From: Tigriopus japonicus
Taxonomy: Eukaryota > Arthropoda > Copepoda > Harpacticoida > Harpacticidae
Assembly (NCBI GenBank): GCA_010645155.1
Contig: JAAGOF010000323.1
Coordinates: 294,981 to 358,980, forward strand
Length of the DNA stretch: 64,000 nt
Reading direction: 5' to 3'
Numbering within the stretch: position 1 is the first letter of the stretch; each line of letters begins with the position of its first letter. The position numbers and the translations under genes are program-made. The notes below the pieces were generated by a model, which was given only the letters and a program-made list of their open reading frames with translations, made no database searches and had not been told where the DNA came from. This document shows positions 37,250 to 51,500 of the stretch, piece after piece.

Positions 37250-38648
37250 TATGGTACACGTATGCGAGAGCGGGTGGCCTCCAGGAGCTGGATATCCGTC
37301 TTCTGACATCATCCGGCTAGATGACAAAGCAAAGAACTTCATAATGTGAACCATTTTGCCCGGCCAGAGAAAATCAGGTTCACTTCACCAATGCCACCAA
37401 AACACCAATTCCTCCTGCTTTTCCTCAAGATTGAATACCGCAAAGAATTGTCGACAAATTAGCAGCTGTGATTTCTTCATTGGTGATTTCTGTGATCTGC
37501 CCCTGCCCCTTATTGGCCCCGCCCTTCTTCCCCGATTTAGAACTTCCTCTTCCTTCCTACCTAGACTCGCGAGCAAAGTAGCAGACTGAGCTAAGGAGAC
37601 GACGCAACGCGACACAAACAACCACCACCACTTATACCGCAACAACGACAACAAAACAACAAACTTTTCCTTCCATAGCCAAAGTGTGTACAGTTTTAGA
37701 CTTTGCCGTGTGATGAGAAGCAAGTCAGAAGTGCTCTTGTGCTCCTCATCTTTTCCTTAGAACAAAAGAAACAAGTTGAGTGTTTAATGTGGAAGAACAT
37801 TTGAAGTCCTCAAAATCAGCTGTCGATCCCTCTAAGTCAAATCGAATTGAAGATCCGTTTCTAAGCTCATTTTGAACGCAAAAAATAATGAATTTATTAG
37901 TGATTCCTCTCAATAACTTAAGCCACATTTGAGGATATTACATTGTTGTTAAAGACTCACTCAACCAAATATTCTCAAAATAAATGAAAATGAAATGATC
38001 CTAACACTGTCCTTTAAAGGAGGAAAAAAGCCAAATACTATTAGCGATCGATCCACGAGTCAAAACGAACCCCAAGAGGACCGAATCATCTCGTCGTTCC
38101 AATACTGGCACATACACCAGGAATGCGTAGATTTTTCAACACTGATTATTCACATCCCCTCCGATGTGGCCAATACAGGCTTGCCAAACGCTTCAACACA
38201 TCGCTCGAATCATCCTTCATAGTCGTAAATGATCATTCCAAGAGAGTGACCAGACAAACCTGGGCCTTCCTCTCTTCCTCAACATCGGTCTCTGGCTCGA
38301 AAGATGTAATACCAACAACGTCCATATCCACACTGAGATGGAGCATTAGGTTGCACCCAAAAATCTCTGGTCACAGTGAGCGCGGGTTCATGCCTAGATT
38401 TGGTCAAGAAAATTGATGGATCTCTTTATCAATGATGGTCACTGCCTTTTGGAGACGCCCTGGAAGATCTTCCAAGCCACCGACAAAAATCAACATCATC
38501 TCAAGTCTGAGCTTTGTAGAAGGTATATCTGCGTCAAAAGTACCTACCTCTAGCAAGATATCATAACGACTCCGTTGGTTTGATACCTAGGATGAAGGAG
38601 GGAGATGCAGATTTTGGCCGAAATTGAAAGTGTTGCGGGTCTCAAAGT
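37250..38648. other. 3' UTR of the POU gene and flank
   Basis: The first 730 bases after the POU stop codon lead to an AATAAA at 37979 and are probably its 3' UTR, which is A/C-rich in parts. Beyond that I see no gene. Confidence 0.45.
37979..37984 (+). terminator. Polyadenylation signal AATAAA
   Basis: This is a clear AATAAA downstream of the POU stop codon (37247-37249). It would give a 3' UTR of about 750 nt. Confidence 0.45.
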
Positions 38649-41600
38649 ATGTTGATGGTTGGTCGCGTGCAGTCTTGGAATGTGGACAACGATGTCAGAT
38701 GGCAAAGTGGCCAAAGTAGTTCTACTCTTCGTTGTACATATATCTCAAGGCACTTGAAACATCATCATAGCTCCTTGGTTCTTAATGGTATACGAGGCAA
38801 TTTCAGAGACCCTTTTCCTCGATACGGGCTCAAAAGAAGGGAGATGGAAAAAAAGACAGAGACGTTCTTTTTTTTGAAGCCAGTAAGGTTCCAACAGCCC
38901 AAGGTTTGTACGGAGAACGTGGGCCACTCATTCTGCTAAGGCAACAACATCAAAGCAGGTTAGGAGTGGCAACTGGCAAAGCAACTTCTTCGAGTACTTC
39001 TTCTAGTAATACTACTCGGAGTAGGTCTGACGAGCTCATGATCTCGGGAGGCTTGAGCCGAGTGCAATCGAAGAAACGTGCCGGAATTCAACTCGGTCAG
39101 ATCCAAAATGAAACAAGAATGAAAAAAAGTGAAGAGAGAGGAGAGACGTCCAAGCAACTCCCAGTGTCGAAAATGTGTTTCTTTCAAAGCTCAATGCAAG
39201 CTTGACTAGATGGAAGAGTGCCGAGTCCTTGTGCCGACCACCACTACGCACAGTACATACAACAAGCAAGCAGTTAGTTCCCTCATGTAACCTAATCTGG
39301 ATTGTCAAAATCAACCTTCATTTCACAACGGACTGGTCGGTCGTCGGAGTTCGAGATTCGTCAAAACTCCGTCCATAACAGAGAAAGAGAGAAACTATGC
39401 TATGAATGGATTCACAACTTGAAGGTTAGCCCGCTTTGTACGGGTAAATACGAGAATATGTGCGGACGACCCCCTCTTTTTGCTATCACCTGCCCTCCTC
39501 CTCCTCCTGTTCCTTCTCTAAAGCCTGAGAATTTGGGGGTCTTGAATTGCGTTGGGGCTTCGCTAGAGAAATATGGATCTCATGCCATCCAGTTTCTACG
39601 TTTCTAGTACATTTCGAGCGCCCCTTTTATCTCAATTCATTGCCAAACCAAGTGGGAGAGCTCCTCACATATGAAAAGTGTTCGTTCAGCCAGCTGCTGA
39701 GAGCTAGCTCATGATTCTTCGGACTGGGCGCTCTATTTGGTTTGCTCAAAGAATGCTCAGATTATTTCCCATCAGCCGACGGACAAGCAACAAGTAGCAC
39801 TATGGAAAAGTATTCCATGTCCCCTCTGAAAAGCCCCGCTTCGCTTCCTAAACTCTCTGTGCACCCTGAACACTAGTACTGAGTGTCTGACTGGGTGAGT
39901 GCAAGCATGCATGGAGTTCAGGTTTGACATCAACGGGGTCTCCAGAGATCCCCCGGGCTGGATCGAGCCTGTGATAATGGCTTTGATGATTACTCCAATG
40001 AACTGGGATGATGATTTGAGCTGATCTCTGAGGGAAAGGGTTGTCCCCAGGAGCGCTAGGACAATGGGTCATGAGCATCAGACCTCAAAAAATATCCGCC
40101 CCACCTGCTCTTCAATGGGGTTTTAGATGTTGCGAGAAGCTCTCTCTCATTCTATGTGAGCCCGACCATCCTTCCCGCAGATCTCAGATTCGCCCGAGGA
40201 TCGTGGGGAAACAAACGCACATATATATTTCATTTCAAAGGCGAACCCGAGAGAAGTAAGCAAGCAAGCAAGTAAGCAAGACCCATTTTTTCATCTGCTT
40301 CTGCGCATCTCCCAAAGTACTCATTGCCACCACTGCATGATATGTGGTACAACTACTCCTCTTCGGTACCTCTAGCAAGGCTTACATTCCGTACGCTACC
40401 ATTAGAGATTGGGTTCATGATGATGCCTTTTACCCCTGAGTTTCTCTCGCTCCGTTTGATGGGAAAGAGATCTCAGCAGTGTGATTTTTCAAAAGGCAGC
40501 TGAGAGTGAATGCCTATTTTTTGAAACCGTTGAAATTAAAATCCCTTCCCCTTTGTCGGTTCTTGTTGATCTTGGACCAAGCCTTGGGGAGTTGGGGTTG
40601 AGCTCATCATCCTCATCATCCACACTACACCACAGTACGCTCTTGATAGCATTGGTACAGTTCTGTACCCATGCCATATGTACCAGGAGTACTGAGCGTG
40701 ATCCATCAAACGTAAAATGAAAGACATTGAACATTACCATCTGGGGCAAAACGAGGGGTAGATGCTGGATCAAAAAAATCCCCTCAGATGCGACGACTCT
40801 GTTTATTATCCTTTTAGCCAGCTTGTTTAATTTCCAGCCTATCCCTTTGCTTTTGACATTGGTTTAACGAAGCTTCAATGGATGATGACGAGGATGCCTT
40901 CCCGAACATTCCCGCCAAACACACTCACACATTGCATACCTAGATACTGATAATCGTACGAGAGTTCATGAGAAATGGAATTTCGTTGGCTAATCACTCA
41001 GGATCAATGGAATAATCGATTGGATTGTAAAAGAAATGGCCATTTAACAACCAACCCAGAGACCCCTTGGGGGATGATTGGAGCTTTCGATATAATCTTT
41101 CTTGTCGTCGCACAAGTGACGACAGCTCTTGGGTTGTCCACAAATCAATAGATATGTGAAGAGTGGAGACCCTGTCGGTCTCATGGTTGACCATCAAATG
41201 TTGTGAAACGTCATCTTGATAAGCCAGAAATTTGCATTTTTTGGATCTCGCACTTTTTGTTACGGAATCCATGTTTGAACCCTTCATCATCTCGAGCCAA
41301 TCAGTTTAAACTTATTTTACGCATATCTAATCATGTTCTTTTAAGTACCAAGTCTTTGAAATAAACAGGCTTCATGGTATTAATGAGACGTAATCATTCC
41401 TATTTTTATTAAAACATGCCTCCACGTGACAAATTTCCCCAAAATCGTCCTTTTTTGTTCCAGTCGTTTCCCTCCAAACTTGAAGTACACTCACAATTGT
41501 TTGGATCCCAGTTCACTCCATAGAAGAACTATATGGAATCCCGATGAGTTTTTTGTTGAGCTCTCAATGAGTTCGTGTTTTTGCGCCCTGTTGTTGCCTA

Positions 41601-44600
41601 ATGGGAGTAGAATGGCCGATTAATTACAAGTGATGCTAATCTGTATCTCACTTTTTGTCCAAGCCTCCATCGCACCTCATGAACCAAAGTTCCCTCCACT
41701 TTAAGTGAAGCTCTTACACCTAAAAATAGTCTTTAAAAAGTCTCACACCGTCACTTGCCAGTTTTTGCTCGATTTTCATATATCGTGGGTCCATTCATGG
41801 CTGAAAATGAGCCCCCAAACAGTTTTCGAAAGAATGTGAGAATGATCATGGCATGGTTTTTCCATCTTATCCCCGTCGTTCAAGTCGTCGAGACATCAAT
41901 CAATTAAAAGTTTGACAATCGATAACAAGACAACTTGAACATGTGCTCGCCTTCGCCGGACCTTGAGATCCTCAGATCCCCAATGGCGATAGCTCAACCG
42001 AGCTCAGTTTGAGTTGGTTAAACCACCTGAGATGTTCAATCGCATCGTGCCAATTCAGATTGTGACAGAGTTGGCCGACAATCAGGGCGCATGGAAATAG
42101 TGCATAAAGAAAGGTAGGCAATTCATTGGAGGGGTCTATTCTTTGCAAGTGTCAATTGCTATCTCGAGGGGGATTTCAACATGATGCGTAAATCTTACCC
42201 CTTAACACCTTTACAGCCTTTATCAAACGTGTTCCACGCCCAACCTGGATAAACCGCTCAAGCCTTGAGCACTGTCATAATCTGAGGAATCCTCTTCAGT
42301 GGATATCCATGTAAGGCTAACTCGACCAAAGCTCAAACTCTGGTTTATACATCTCAGTGGAGTCGAGGTGAATTGGTGGAAATCTTGGTTTTATGACGCT
42401 TTTTTGACCAAACACGGTATACCAAGTTTTTTGCCCTCTGCTCTAGGCAACCGAGATTAGGGTTTGGGCTTGTGTCAATGTTCAATACTAATCTTGCCCG
42501 ATAAGAATTCAGCAGGAAACCCGCATTACTGGCTTGGCTAGACTCCTCGGAAACCATTTATGACCTCTCACTCTCTCCGCAAAGTTTTCTAAGGTTGACT
42601 TCCATGATGATGACGACTGGAATGAAGAACAAAGCAGTTAATCAAGAGGAACTTCCCAGAACATTATCTTAGTCTATGTAGTATGTTAAATATTTGAATT
42701 GAGTTTAATTCTATAATTGCGGAAGCTTGAAAATTTGGCCATTCACATTTCAGTGGCCGCCAGGCATAATGACGGTGGGTTAAAAAAAAGGTTTCAATTG
42801 TGTTGTATAGCACCCATTTCTCTCATAAACTACGGCATTTATTGTGATGTCCAATATAAATGTTTCTCTCATCTATCCCCAAAGAAGCGGAGCAAAAAAT
42901 TCTTCCAAACCAGCTTCCATCTAGGTTCACGGATTTGAGAAGGTCCCTAGATGACCTTTACAGAGACTTGAACGCCTTTCAGAACAGTGTTTTGTTACAT
43001 GAACTTTATACTTGATATTGATAAAACGATTAAAAGAGATATCTTGTCGAAAAGTTTAAGATTGCGTCGACGCTTCAAACATCCTGCAAATTAAAATGGC
43101 GCTCGGATAGTTTTAAAAAATTAAACTGATTATAGTTGAAGTCTTCATATCTGTGGATTGAAAGCCGTCGTAAAATGTCTGGCCAGGGTTCATGTCATTT
43201 TAATTCCCCTCTTCGCGTTCTTTGCGAATGTGTGGAGAAAACCATTCCACCAAATGGTTTGAGCAATTTCGGGCCCGTGTCGACCTCAATAACCCAAATT
43301 CTGGGAATAATCCGCTCTGATGACTCAAAAGTCAAAAGCTTTACGGCGAAGATTCATCCAAACTCATGACCAAAATACATGAAACCACGTGGATACTCTG
43401 ATTACGGTTCCCATCTTCAGAAATAAAGCTTACAGACCATGTTAATTATGAGGGCGCTTCTTTGAAGTAACTAACATCTTCGAGCTTGCCGCTTCTTCTG
43501 CCTCTTATATTGAAACCAAGCCCAGATAACAATTAACAAAACACTCGAAAGTTAACCATTTTTAAAGACCACAAACAAGCAAGTGGTTGACAAGCAATCT
43601 TGCTCACGAATGGAATGCTTCATGGATGGACATCCACACACAAAGATCATTGAAAAGTTAACCACCGCCTTTTTGGGACTCACTGAGGCTCGTTCTCTAT
43701 TCACAGAGTTGAATCGAACCCTGCTGGAGATCGCCAAAGATCTGCGGGATCTCTTCATTATTTACACTTGCCTACAAATCCCTTGTGGATACATCTGTGA
43801 TGAAGATCATTTTGGTCGCGAGGGCAGGAGCCTCCTCGTTTCTAAACGCCAAAGTCAACCAAAATGAGGGTCGCCATGGTCCTCTTCTTGTTCGGTACAT
43901 AATACCGACATACAGTACTATGGATAGATGTATGTATGTAGTATGTGCAGTGGATGGACTTTGGCTGGTGTCTTGGCTTTTTTGTGTGTTCGAGTCATAC
44001 AGTCCATGTAACTATGTATCTCAAAGTGAGCTACGCCCAAAACTTCTAGCTTTGGTTGTTGGAAATATTAACCTTCCGTGAAATCGCTATCTTCTCTCCT
44101 TGTTGGGATCTCCATTTGGGAGTGGGGGTTCTTACATGTTTTCATTCAAACTCAAACAGATCGCGGATATGAAAAAGACGAAAAAAAGAGGAAAACATAG
44201 ATTGCTCAAGAGTCTCGGTGAATATCGCCAACGAAGAAGGTCAACCAAAGAAGGAAGGTATGGTAGTCAGCGCCATCAAAACGGTTTGGATAGCTAATTT
44301 GTCTTCCAAGAGTTATTGACAGGTCTCAGCTCTTAAAAAATTTCCAACCACATGTCAGAACATCAATAACATTCCAAAATTGAATTGCCTCTCTCTGGTT
44401 CACGAGAAGCGTTATTCGATCCATCGCTCATGTCCGGAGAATTCCAAGTGCGAGAAGACGGAGATAAAAAAATGACCCTTGGACATGCACGCGATCATGA
44501 AATCACTACCAGGTTGCCACCTAAATGGATCCTCTAAATTCTTCATAACTCAAGACAGAACTGAGAGAAAGAGGGCCATGGGCATCAGCAGCCAAGTAGG

Positions 44601-47600
44601 AGTCAGTCGACTTGACTGGATGGAGTGGAGCAACCGAGAGGAGATATGGCCCAAAGTCCTATGGACATGCCAAAGTGTTGAAAATGAGCACGCATCAACA
44701 TCATCTTCCCTCTCAAAACGACGGCTGGGTGATCAATTCCAAAGATGAGGAGCACCCTAGTTCGCTCGCTCGATTGATCGCTTGCAGTCCAAGATGGGCT
44801 CTTTTGGGTTAGAAAATGAGGATTGATCTCGATTGGCAGAGCGAGACTTTCGATTGCCCTCAAGTTTCTTTTCCAAGGCATGATCTTTATCTTTATACAT
44901 ACATTGAGCTCTGTCGGGGCGATTTCGAGAGTCTATCTGGAGACTTGGGAGAGTTTTAAATGTGCTCTCAAGTGACCGCAGGTCAAATTAGAGGGTCTGA
45001 CATCATCTGGATGGAGGTATGAATTCCTCCTTGCTTTTTGCTCTCCTTGTGGCCTTGGGTGTTGAAGAAATGTTTGGGTTAAAAGCCTTCTGGAACAATA
45101 CTTTATGAGCAGTTTTGGCTCAAATCTGAGCCAGGAAATTACCCTCGCTTTGATCCCGAGCGGACAAGAAGAAACGAAGGAATTCAAGCACAAGTCATCC
45201 ATTAAAAAGTTTCGAACTCCTCCGGTAGAAAAGTAAGAACTAGTCACATATTTGTCAAAAAACCACCAGGAAATGACATAGAAAGAGAACGGTGTGCAGA
45301 TCTTGCATAATGTACGTATGGGTCAACGTTGGTTTCGTTTTCGCTCCGCCAACTTTCCCCAAAGATAATTTATACGATGACATTGAACTATTTCATTCAA
45401 ACTTTGCCTGCGTGTGTACTTCAAGCAACACTACCGTCAATTCACAGCAGATAGACATGACTCAAATCCCAAGCGAGATTAGCATAACGACTCCTCTTTG
45501 CATAATCCTGTTGAGCCCTTCGACACTCAAGACAAACTTCAAATGGATCATGGCGATGGATGGATGTCGTCAAGCAACCTTGCTGGTCTGTCCAACCCTT
45601 TAAAGACCACTTGATGGAGCTTTAAACTGGAAAATGTCGCCCCAGAAATCCGAGTCTTGACCATTTAGATCGCCGAGTTTTGCTCATCCGCGGTTCCCAT
45701 TTGGCCGATCAAAGCTGCCGAATCCACGAAATGCGTATGTGATAAAACCTCCTAGAAGCACTCATTTCAAGACAATAAAATACGAATGGTCATTCTGGGT
45801 GGCTCCACGAGGTATTCAAGAGAATGGGCCAGGCAGATAACTGAGCAAATGGGCTGAGCAATCATCTGGTATCGCTCCATACTTTTTGCCCGATCAAAGT
45901 TCAAGGCAATTAAACCATCCGCCATGAAAACTATTCACTGATGATGGAAATTTGGTGAGGTACTGATTTGGCCCATTTTGATTCCGTTCGTTTTGTTTGC
46001 CTTCCAACAAATGTACAAGTAAGCGTTATTTGTTGAGGTTGTAGATGGTCAAAGATTATTTGAAACCTGTTTGTTCTTTTATCAGTGCACTCGGAACTTT
46101 ATGCCTGCCTATGAGGAGCCTTCATGTGACTTCAATGAAGGGTCTTCTCGATCTCTCTTTTTTTCTACCTCTTTGTGCTAGTCAGAACGGGGATCGATTT
46201 CAAAAAAAGCCTCACCGCGACTTTTTGACTTGAATGAATGACATTCTTGGGCAGATTATAAGACTCATAACATTCACTCTGTCTTTTAGCCCCAAATCAG
46301 ATAAGAACAATCAACTTGAGAAGAGGATAGGATGTCAAGATGGAGTATTTCGCACTGAGATGCATCACTGTGATGAGGAAATTCACGGTTTATTTGAGTT
46401 ATTTCAATGATTTGTGATGCTCATTCATCTTGAATATATCTAAGATATCTCAATTATGACCATATCTCTGGGTCTTTAAACTTAATATCGCAGCATATAT
46501 CAGCAATAATTGATGAACGGATTGAACTTGCCATGAAAAAGATGAAAAAACTGTTCTGAATAAGCTAGAACGAATGGAAACACTCAGTGTTGCCATGGAG
46601 AAGTACTAAGAAAATTAAAGTGGCTTAAAAGCGCCAACCTCTAATACTTGCACGAAACGGAATAAGGCTTTCTCAAAGGCGGGAAGATTTCGATAGTTGG
46701 TGTAAATGTTCAATCTTGCTCACTCCGTTCCTTTTGATGCTTGATTTCTATCCTATTCATGAAAGTGGAAGCTACGGCAGATGGAACCCCGAATGAGCAC
46801 AAGAGAGCTTGTCCAACAATGTTCAATTGCATTCAATGCTTGATCAAATCCAGTTGATCACTGAAGGGGAAATGTAATACTTTTTATTTTGGGTCATTGC
46901 CTCAACGCCAACTAGGAAAACGTGTCCACCTCCACAATCCCCCTCACTTCTGAAAAAAAAACTGTCAACCTTGTGGTTACTGTTCTACCCATAGCCAATA
47001 CTTCCGTAATCCTTTTGTAGACACAAAGTTGGCTTTTTTCTATCGTAGGTGATTTCTTTTCAAACACAAGGATGATTATTGGCCCATGCAAGAGTGATTG
47101 ACAATTCAATTGGTTTGATTTCAAGTTTGATGCGTTCAAATTTCAAATTTCAAAAGAGAACCTCTGACAACCAAAGAGAACAAACGCGGGTCCTTGTCCT
47201 TTTTCGTTGAACACTTTAACTCCAACACGGGAACACTGCGACGCTGCTTTTGAAGCACTTCTACTACTCTATCTAAAGCTTTAAGTGACAATGTGAATGT
47301 ACGTTCTGTATATATCTTGGGATGAACCCGAAGATGTGCAAAAAAGTGCACGGTCGTAATTTCAGCTCGGGTTGACACTCGGCCCAAAATGTGTCCACAC
47401 CCCAGACCTACTCGTTACAATCGGGTGTGCTTAATCTTTCATTTGGACCGGATGGCACGCTCCACCCTGGAATCATTGCTAGTGTATCAAATGGCAGAAG
47501 TGGAAAGTCGATTTCTGTCTCGACCACTGAACTCTATGAATACATGTGCTGTACTCCATGTTCTTCTATCTCAAAGTTGAACGTCATAACATGTTAGAAT

Positions 47601-47752
47601 TTGAATTTTCTAAAGCCGGATGACCGCCGGATTCAGCGAGAGAAAGATCACCCGGAGTGTCTCCTACATGGGTAAGAATTTATCGGACTTGACTACCGAG
47701 ATTTGTGAACCTCATTGCCAGAGACAAGTACACAACGGCGAGCACTGCGTAC
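38649..47752. other. Gene-poor region downstream of the POU gene
   Basis: No open frame here shows a recognisable domain or a convincing splice chain, and most candidate frames overlap others on both strands. A CAAG tetranucleotide repeat lies at 40256-40280. The region could be regulatory for the POU gene, but I see no diagnostic site clusters; a single ATTTGCAT octamer lies at 41230-41237. Confidence 0.4.
40256..40280. repeat. CAAG tetranucleotide microsatellite
   Basis: A run of AAGC/AAGT units (about six repeats) with two interruptions. Simple repeat only. Confidence 0.8.
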
Positions 47753-47970
47753 CTGTAATTTGTTAAAAGGCTTGATCACGACAAACATCTCGGGATGTCC
47801 AGATTCCAGATTCCGGCTGATGTTGGGCCGCAAACCTTCGCTCAGAGCAAGTTACCAAATGGTACCATTGCACGTCCGTCGGTGATATCATACTTGTTCA
47901 ACAAAGTCCAAAGTCGTCCGTCGGCCTTCTTGTCCTTGGCTTTGGAGCCCAATTGAGCCAAACCGATCAT
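47753..47970 (-). pseudogene. Frameshifted exon-like fragment, family unknown
   Basis: Read on the minus strand, an AG acceptor before 47970 and a GT donor after 47753 bracket 218 bp that translate as protein-like sequence in two frames. The first frame runs MIGLAQLGSKAKDKK, then GRLWTLLNKYDI, then MVPFGNLL and stop. The second resumes at once as LSEGLRPNISRNLESGHPEM, then FVVIKPFNKLQ. Deleting one CT from TTGCTCTGAGC would join them, which points to a 2-bp insertion. It could be a decayed exon, a pseudogene piece, or a real exon carrying an assembly error. I recognise no family, and no partner exons were found nearby. Confidence 0.35.
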
Positions 47971-48531
47971 CTAGTAATGCCTGTTGTGTGAGTTTTCTGT
48001 CGCTCTCCACTCCATCTCAGTGGGGGGTTGACCACAGTATAGGGCAAGAGTGGGCCGAGTAAGTATTAGGATGAGGCATCAAGCTCAACAACGCCCCCCC
48101 CTCCTCCTCCTCCTTCTTCTCCCGCCATCTTCTTTGGTTGGTGTTGTGGCTCCTCTGGTGTATTACTGCATGCAGTGTGCTATCTCGCTCCCTATGAAGT
48201 TCACATTGACTGGCCAGATCATCATTGGGCGACTTCCCATAGAGTTCTGTTCAGATATGATGAATTCATGACATATTTCGCCCTGTTTGTCTGCTTGAGT
48301 GGAATGTTTACAACTAAGACAGGCTCAACCACGCAGGAACACACAATCATGCACACCACTCAACTTAATCCCACTTGAAAGAAGAAACGAAATATTTCCT
48401 GGATGGAGCGGGGATTCCTTGGCCGTTCATCATACGTACATTGTTCTGTGATGTTATACATAGGAAATAGTAAAAAAAATAGGTTGAATAACTATACTCA
48501 CTCACACTTGGGACTGGAACAACTGGATAAC

Positions 48532-48568
48532 TCTCCAACTAATCATTGGGTTTGTGATTAGTTGGAGA
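48532..48568. repeat. Perfect 14-bp hairpin with 9-nt loop
   Basis: TCTCCAACTAATCA at 48532-48545 is followed by a 9-nt loop and the exact reverse complement TGATTAGTTGGAGA at 48555-48568. No gene end or start adjoins it. It may be a remnant of a fold-back element or a structured RNA. Confidence 0.75.
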
Positions 48569-51500
48569 ACTTGTTACGCAGAAGCGGGACTTTTTACTCA
48601 ATGTTAATTTGTATGATCACTAGAGTTGTTCCTGTTTGTTATGGACGTTTTGTAATGTCGTGTTTGTAATGTGTTGGACACCGAGCTTAAAAAAATTGTA
48701 GAAGTTACATGATTTTGCAAATCTAAGTGGCTAATTGATGCAATAGTACATATAGTGTCTCACTAGAAAAGAGGCTTGTTTACCAAACCCTTAGAGTTAG
48801 TTTGTACAGAGGGCTGTGCAATCTCCCATTGAATGGAGTGAAGCCAAAGTATCTCTTGAGCCCTTTAAAGGCAAGAACCAATTGCATCATTGTGAAATGA
48901 TGGGCATTGTGTACCTTTACAGTCCAAGAATCTCATTGTGATTTCTTTGGCACAAATTATGCTTAATTGAAATCGCGTCTTGGAATGAAACCGAGCAAAG
49001 GGTGTGTATGCATGAAAAATTGGGATAACTCTTTGGTGTAGTTCGACCAGGGCTCATTCTTGAAATACCAACTCCCTTGAAAACCCGTCAAGTCTGGGAT
49101 ATTTTTCACGGTCAGGCTATATTTTCTGTCATAATCCTTGACTTGAACATATTTCCTGGGGTGGGTTCACCTCTCACTACTGTAGCTCTCAACATGAAAC
49201 AGGGTGTGTAAAACTATTTGCTACACATTTCATCTCTGTTTAAGTAAAATCGGACATCTTCAAAAGAACCCATTGGAAACATCATCTTGAACCACTTTTC
49301 TACATTAATATGCAGTAAGTATTTAACTTGAAATAGTGTTGTTTGGTTAAAAATACTTTTTGAGCTTTATGTTATTGCATTTTATTGCATCATAGTACAT
49401 CAAACCAGTTGCTGTCTTGATGTAAAGACAACTTTCATATTTTCGTTGACTTTTCCTGACTAATCCGCTCAATCTTCGGCAAAACTAGTATGCCTTAATT
49501 AGCATTAGCAACCTGACTTGGAAATGTCAAATTTAGGAAGCTGATATTAGGGCTGGCTACCAAAATAACAGATTTGTCCACATTGATTTGTTTGTACACT
49601 ATTTGCATTTTATGGCTGGGTCCCACATTTCTAGTCAAAATTAAAAAAAGATTACAAGCCATGGTTTGCTTCCGCCTAAAAACGTTTTATTTATACAATC
49701 CCCAATGATAGTCGCTCCTTGAAATCAGGGAAGGCCCAATTGAATCGACGCACCCGGTCGAGTCAAACTCTGTAATGCACAGGGCAGTGTAGACATCTCA
49801 GAGGCATAAGTAGACAGAGGGAGGGGGCCCAGTTAAGGTCCTCACTCACTGTATGTAGCACCATCATCCACCATTTCTGTCGAGGGTCGTATTATTCGAA
49901 TAGGAGGACTCTTGTGCTTAAGCAAGCAGTTTAGAAACCGCTGTGCTCTCAGCGTGAGGGATTTCCCTCCAAATCAGCCAGGTTCGTCGTCTTTTGGTCG
50001 GGCGAGAACATCCAATTCCTGCCGGGGGGACTTCAGAAACGAGAGAGAGAGAAAGAAAAAAAAGAACCTATGGCTGTTGCCACTTTTTTACGACCCAAAC
50101 GTCATACTTGATAGGAAACAAACCTTTCTTCTAATTTAGCACGTACATGTCTTAGTAACTTGGGTCGGCCGCTCGAGGCCGAAAGGAAGCATATTTGCTC
50201 AAGAAAGAAATCGCTCCTCGTTCGTCCGATTCCAAGGAATGCAAAAATGCTTCGAGAACGAGAGGTAGGAGAATTTCTCGGGAAATCAAAACAATTGGCC
50301 ATGGAATGTAGAAGCCATGGTAGGAGGTGTCAATTTGGTCGAGCATCATCAAGAACTTGGTTTTGCATCGGGTGTGAGGAATCAAACGATTCGACTTAAT
50401 CGATTCCCCAACTGTAGAAATCATTGGTCATGGGTGGGTTTCCTTGCGAGATATGTACTCGATCGAGTTTGAAGCTTTTGGAGATGATGGCATGCCACCC
50501 CAAAGATGTCTACAAAACGCTCGGAGAGTCCTTCAAACATGGTCGAAATGATGGAAGGCAACGAAAACTCGAATGACAGCTAGTCGTTACCATTCCCACG
50601 GATCTTCGGCCTCTCAAGAGCATTGAGCCAAGAACCCATGCTTAAAATCCAATCCACCTCTCACATATTGTACACAATCCAATTCATTACACATCCATTG
50701 TTTTTAGATGGCGTCGATGAGCGGTCGTTTATTTGATTTTTGCGCTGAAAACTAGTGTCAAAACTAACTGCATCAGAGCCTTATCAAACTTGGATATGCG
50801 TATTTGCATCATGTTAGATAGGTAGTGGTGGAAGTTAAGGCGCTTAGAATTGTTTGGAAGCCAAAGCACACTGTCGTTTTCATTCAGGTTGCCATCCATC
50901 CCTACTTGAGCTCAGAAGATTCAAAAAGCTTTGCATTTCTTTCCTCTCTGACCACTGATCCTCCTTTCAATGGGTCGTGGTTTGGTTACCCTTCAACTTT
51001 GGAACCTGACCTGCTATGGAAAACTCCATCAAAAACGCAAAATTTTGGTGACTTTGATGCTTAGTAAAACTTGTGGGTGACGTTTCTAATGTAATGGCAC
51101 ATTTTTAATTAGTTTCGTCGATGCTTTTAATAAACCATGGAGTGGGATATTGTGTTGAACTTACTTGTGCGGATTCGTCTTTTTTTGCAAAAAATCAAAT
51201 AGTGCTTATATGATCCTTGACGTTTGCTTTGTAAAGTGGTAAAAATTTTAGTTCAGGAATCAGCCGCTGATTTCAATTTTAGCATCTATTTTCTTTCGCA
51301 GTTGTTTCGAAAACGTCTCAAAAAGATAAAAAAAACCCATCAGCTATACATACAATAATTTTGTCAACTGAACGTTAATGATAAAAACCGCACTTCCTTT
51401 TGTTTTGAATATTAAACGGGAAGCGGTTATTCATGTAAATCTTGTCATGCATCCCCCCCACCCCTTCCAGTTCTCTAAAAAAATATGCTAAAAAACGAAT

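Noticed and set aside
20032..50809. ATGCAAAT octamers (20032, 22005, 41230, 49601, 50802) as a POU autoregulatory cluster
   Set aside because: Five sites in 64 kb of AT-rich DNA are close to chance expectation and are not clustered near the POU promoter.
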